A stretch of DNA of 8,328 nucleotides from NCBI GenBank assembly GCA_012798155.1, contig JAAZNR010000443.1, forward strand, positions 1-8,328. The letters run 5' to 3'. The number at the start of each line of letters is the position of its first letter. Position 1 is the stretch's first letter. The notes beneath the pieces were generated by a model. That model searched no databases. It was not told where the DNA came from and saw only the letters and a program-made list of their open reading frames with translations. The DNA comes from Thermogutta sp. Its GTDB lineage: Bacteria; Planctomycetota; Planctomycetia; Pirellulales; Thermoguttaceae. The position numbers were made by a program, and so were the translations under genes. Below are positions 6,331 to 8,328 of this stretch, piece after piece.

Positions 6331-8049
6331 CTACTGCATCTCTTCCTCGGGCCGCGCCACGGCCAAAAGTTCCTCAAGCGTCGTCCTCCCTCGGAGCACC
6401 TTGTTGAGGCCGTCCATGTATAGGGTCCGCATCCCTTCCTGAATGGCCACGCGACGAATCTCCGTGGAAGTTCGATTTTTGAAGGTCAATTCGCGTATTT
6501 TGCTTGACATTATCATCAGTTCGAAGATACCCATCCGGCCGCGGTACCCAGACCCATTACAATGGCTGCAGCCTTTGCCCCGGAAGAAGGTAGCGTTGGC
6601 GGCCATCTCGGGCGTGACGCCGGCCGACTCCAAGACGGCATCGCTGGGCTGATAGGGGGTCCGGCACTGGGTGCATACGACCCGGACCAGTCGCTGTGCC
6701 ATGATCGCGATGACGGAGCTTGCCACCAGATAGGAGGGGACTCCCATATCGATGAGGCGCGTAATGGAACTGGGCGCATCGTTCGTATGTAGTGTACTAA
6801 AGACAAGGTGTCCAGTCAAAGACGCCTGGATTCCCATCTGGGCCGTCTCCAGGTCCCGCATCTCCCCGACCAGGATCACGTTCGGCGCCTGACGCAACAT
6901 CGCCCGAATCACGCGAGCGAAATCCAACCCGATCTCGTGCCGAATCTCGACTTGGTTGATCCCCGGCAGGTAGTACTCCACCGGGTCCTCGGCCGTAATG
7001 ATCTTGCGATCCGGGGTATTCAACTCGTTCAAGGCGGCGTACAGCGTGGTCGTCTTCCCGGAGCCTGTGGGACCCGTCACCAAGATGATCCCGTTCGGCC
7101 GTTTGATGAGCTGCCGGAACCTGACGTAATCTTCTTCCGAAAAGCCCAACTGACGCAGACCGACCTTGATATTGTCTTTGTCCAGAATCCGCATCACGAC
7201 GGCCTGCCCCCAATTGCTGGGGAGCACGCTGACGCGGAAGTCCAATTGCTTCTCACCCAGCGTCAATTTGATTCGCCCGTCCTGGGGGCGGCGGCGTTCC
7301 GCGATATCCATCCGGGCGAGGATCTTGATACGCGAGAGGATCGCCCCCAACAGGCGCCGGGGGGCATTATCCCGCTCCACCAGGTAGCCATCGATGCGAT
7401 AGCGAATCCGAACCCGGTCCTCGAAAGGCTCGATGTGAATATCCGAAGCCCGAAGTTGTACCGCCTCGGTGATGATTAAATGGACCAGGCGGACCACGGG
7501 GGCGCTCGACTCATCCACGTCCTGAAGGCTACCGGTATCCCCCTCCATTTGGGTAAAGTCGATCGCCGTGTCCGTCACCTCGCTGATCATCGAGTCCTTG
7601 CTCTCACCGCTGGTCTGGCCGTAGTAGCGGTTGATGGCCTCCATGATGGACTCGCGGGTCGCCAGGCAGATTTCGATCCGCTTGTTCAAGATGAATCGGA
7701 GCTTTTCGAACGTCGGGAAATCGTCCGGGTCGCTGACGGCCACCCGTAACTGGCCGTCCTCTTCCGCGATCGGCAGGACGACGTTTTCTCTCGCCACCGA
7801 CTCCGGCACCAACTCCACGACGTTCGGCGGGATGACCACGCTGGAGAGGTCCACGAATTGCAGGCCGTGCTGTTCGGCCAACACGCTCATGACCTCTTCG
7901 CCCGAGGCATAACCCAAACGAATGATGGCCTCGGGGAGCCTGATGTTGGCCTGGCTTGCCAACTCCTCGGCCTCGGCCAATTGATCCTCACTGATCACAC
8001 CTTTGTCGACGAGTAGATTCGCATATTGGGCCCGACGCTTGGCCGCCAT
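6331..8049 (-). CDS. pilB: PilB/GspE-family assembly ATPase, copy A (degenerate MshEN motifs)
   Basis: A 572-residue protein from ATG 8049, chosen for GGAGG 8 bases upstream; an in-frame GTG at 8082 is the alternative. The order of domains matches copy C: MshEN/T2SSE-N domain (1-about 145), then a variable linker (about 146-185, acidic and serine-rich), the ASDIHIEPFE N2 region (201-210), Walker A GPTGSGKT (326-333), Asp box TAEDPVE (352-358), Walker B VILVGE (391-396), His box TGHLVFSTLHT (411-421), and the zinc tetracysteine C459/C462 and C494/C497. Two differences from copy C stand out. The c-di-GMP signature RLG is QYA in the first motif and RLP in the second. The conserved QDPD before Walker B is QAPN (387-390). 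All catalytic residues remain, so it should be an active assembly ATPase. It is first in the cluster, with a candidate promoter about 60 bases upstream. Confidence 0.92.
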   Translation of the reverse strand: MAAKRRAQYANLLVDKGVISEDQLAEAEELASQANIRLPEAIIRLGYASGEEVMSVLAEQHGLQFVDLSSVVIPPNVVELVPESVARENVVLPIAEEDGQLRVAVSDPDDFPTFEKLRFILNKRIEICLATRESIMEAINRYYGQTSGESKDSMISEVTDTAIDFTQMEGDTGSLQDVDESSAPVVRLVHLIITEAVQLRASDIHIEPFEDRVRIRYRIDGYLVERDNAPRRLLGAILSRIKILARMDIAERRRPQDGRIKLTLGEKQLDFRVSVLPSNWGQAVVMRILDKDNIKVGLRQLGFSEEDYVRFRQLIKRPNGIILVTGPTGSGKTTTLYAALNELNTPDRKIITAEDPVEYYLPGINQVEIRHEIGLDFARVIRAMLRQAPNVILVGEMRDLETAQMGIQASLTGHLVFSTLHTNDAPSSITRLIDMGVPSYLVASSVIAIMAQRLVRVVCTQCRTPYQPSDAVLESAGVTPEMAANATFFRGKGCSHCNGSGYRGRMGIFELMIMSSKIRELTFKNRTSTEIRRVAIQEGMRTLYMDGLNKVLRGRTTLEELLAVARPEEEMQ

Positions 8050-8057
8050 GTCACGAT

Positions 8058-8062
8058 CCTCC
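8058..8062 (-). promoter_or_regulatory. Shine-Dalgarno GGAGG for pilB copy A
   Basis: GGAGG on the minus strand, 8 bases before the ATG at 8049-8047. It decides for this start over the in-frame GTG at 8082, and the protein then begins just before its MshEN domain. Confidence 0.7.
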
Positions 8063-8118
8063 ACGATTGAGGAGAAGAGCACGCAACGAAATAGCTTCGG
8101 CTACACCAACCCCTTTTT

Positions 8119-8148
8119 ACCGTAACCCCGCAAGGCCCCTCTTGTCAA
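8119..8148 (-). promoter_or_regulatory. Candidate promoter of the pil cluster
   Basis: On the minus strand, a perfect TTGACA (8148-8143) is followed after 18 bases by TACGGT (8124-8119). The -10 matches only the three most important positions (T, A and final T). Transcription would begin near 8112, giving a leader of about 60 bases to the ATG at 8049. The -35 box lies within an inverted repeat. Inference from the general sigma70 consensus. Confidence 0.35.
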
Positions 8149-8155
8149 CAAGAGG
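8138..8155. repeat. Inverted repeat overlapping the candidate -35 box
   Basis: CCTCTTG-TCAA-CAAGAGG: 7-base perfect arms around 4 bases, with a further GG/CC pair outside two mismatches. It covers TTGACA on the minus strand. Position and symmetry fit an operator. No U-tract follows on either strand, so it is not an intrinsic terminator. Confidence 0.45.
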
Positions 8156-8328
8156 CCCCCCGGAACAAGGGACTTTGCCGCCGATGATCTCACCCGGCCC
8201 CGTCGGGCGTTATGGAGGCCGTTATCGCCCTTGACGGCCCAAGGACTTTCCTCTATGAATAATGCCAACATTGTTTGATGTTGATGGCGTTTGTCGCACC
8301 GAGGCGGGCACGACCGGCGGCTCCGCCG

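Larger units (their letters stand above)
8083..8328. other. Upstream non-coding region at the right edge
   Basis: No supported gene. Besides the minus-strand promoter candidate it has, on the plus strand, TTGACG (8231-8236), 17 bases, then TATGAA (8254-8259), a possible promoter for a gene beyond the right edge. An inverted repeat CAACAT-N6-ATGTTG (8266-8283) lies at the expected transcript start. The last 14 bases form a CGGCGG/CCGCCG palindrome. A minus-strand frame is open from the edge to a TAG at 8103-8101 (76 codons), but its peptide is arginine-rich with no recognisable feature. Confidence 0.45.

Noticed and set aside
6500..6535. Plus-strand TTGACA followed by GATACC or ATACCC as an antisense promoter inside pilB copy A
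   Set aside because: The -10 match is poor (3/6 at best) and it falls within a conserved coding stretch that explains the bases.
8101..8328. Minus-strand frame open from the right edge to a TAG, possibly the end of an upstream gene
   Set aside because: The 76-residue peptide is arginine-rich with no recognised motif, shows no GC3 bias, and would overlap the promoter-like region. Only the sequence beyond the edge can decide.
8262..8328. Plus-strand ATG with a frame open to the right edge (22 codons)
   Set aside because: No ribosome-binding site is seen, and the frame is too short to judge; it also starts before the transcript start expected from the candidate promoter.

Overview
The window is a GC-rich stretch from a Gram-negative-type bacterium. 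Every gene I can support lies on the minus strand, so the locus reads from the right edge to the left. It encodes the motor and platform of a type IV filament machine (type IV pilus / type II secretion superfamily), followed by pilin-like substrates. The two pilin-like proteins have an 'AFTLVEML..' or 'GFTLAELL..' class III leader. The complete one also has phrases such as ALVFWLGGLP and DNITNF that I associate with Planctomycetota pseudopilins. Planctomycetota is therefore my best guess for the host, as inference only, since no marker gene is present.

Layout in transcription order: (1) 8083-8328, a non-coding upstream region with a candidate minus-strand promoter whose -35 box sits inside an inverted repeat, plus a weaker candidate promoter pointing the other way. 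(2) 8049-6331, a PilB/GspE-type assembly ATPase, called copy A here. (3) 6070-4934, a PilT-type retraction ATPase. (4) 4736-3021, a second full-length PilB/GspE-type ATPase, copy C. (5) 2875-1541, a PilC/GspF inner-membrane platform protein. (6) 1228-194, a large GspG-like pseudopilin. (7) 197-1, a second pilin-like protein that overlaps the previous stop by 4 bases (ATGA) and runs off the left edge. The gaps between the genes are 260, 197, 145 and 312 bases. That is long for a tight operon, and several gaps hold hairpins or palindromes placed near starts or candidate promoters.

How the parts would work together: PilB-type hexamers drive extension of a pilin filament through the PilC platform. 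PilT drives retraction and is normally the signature of a true type IV pilus rather than a secretion system. The two pilin-like proteins would be filament subunits or tip/minor components. The presence of two PilB-like motors is notable. Copy C keeps a near-canonical c-di-GMP-binding (MshEN) N-terminal motif pair, while copy A has lost the glycine of both 'RLG' signatures, which suggests different regulation. The platform protein carries a roughly 30-residue, very aromatic, hydrophobic insertion in its second cytoplasmic domain that the family does not normally have.

No RNA gene, CRISPR array, mobile element or intrinsic terminator with a U-tract was found. No wholly novel system is evident. 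The most interesting points are the PilC insertion, the diverged MshEN pair, and the palindrome that abuts the pseudopilin ribosome-binding site.
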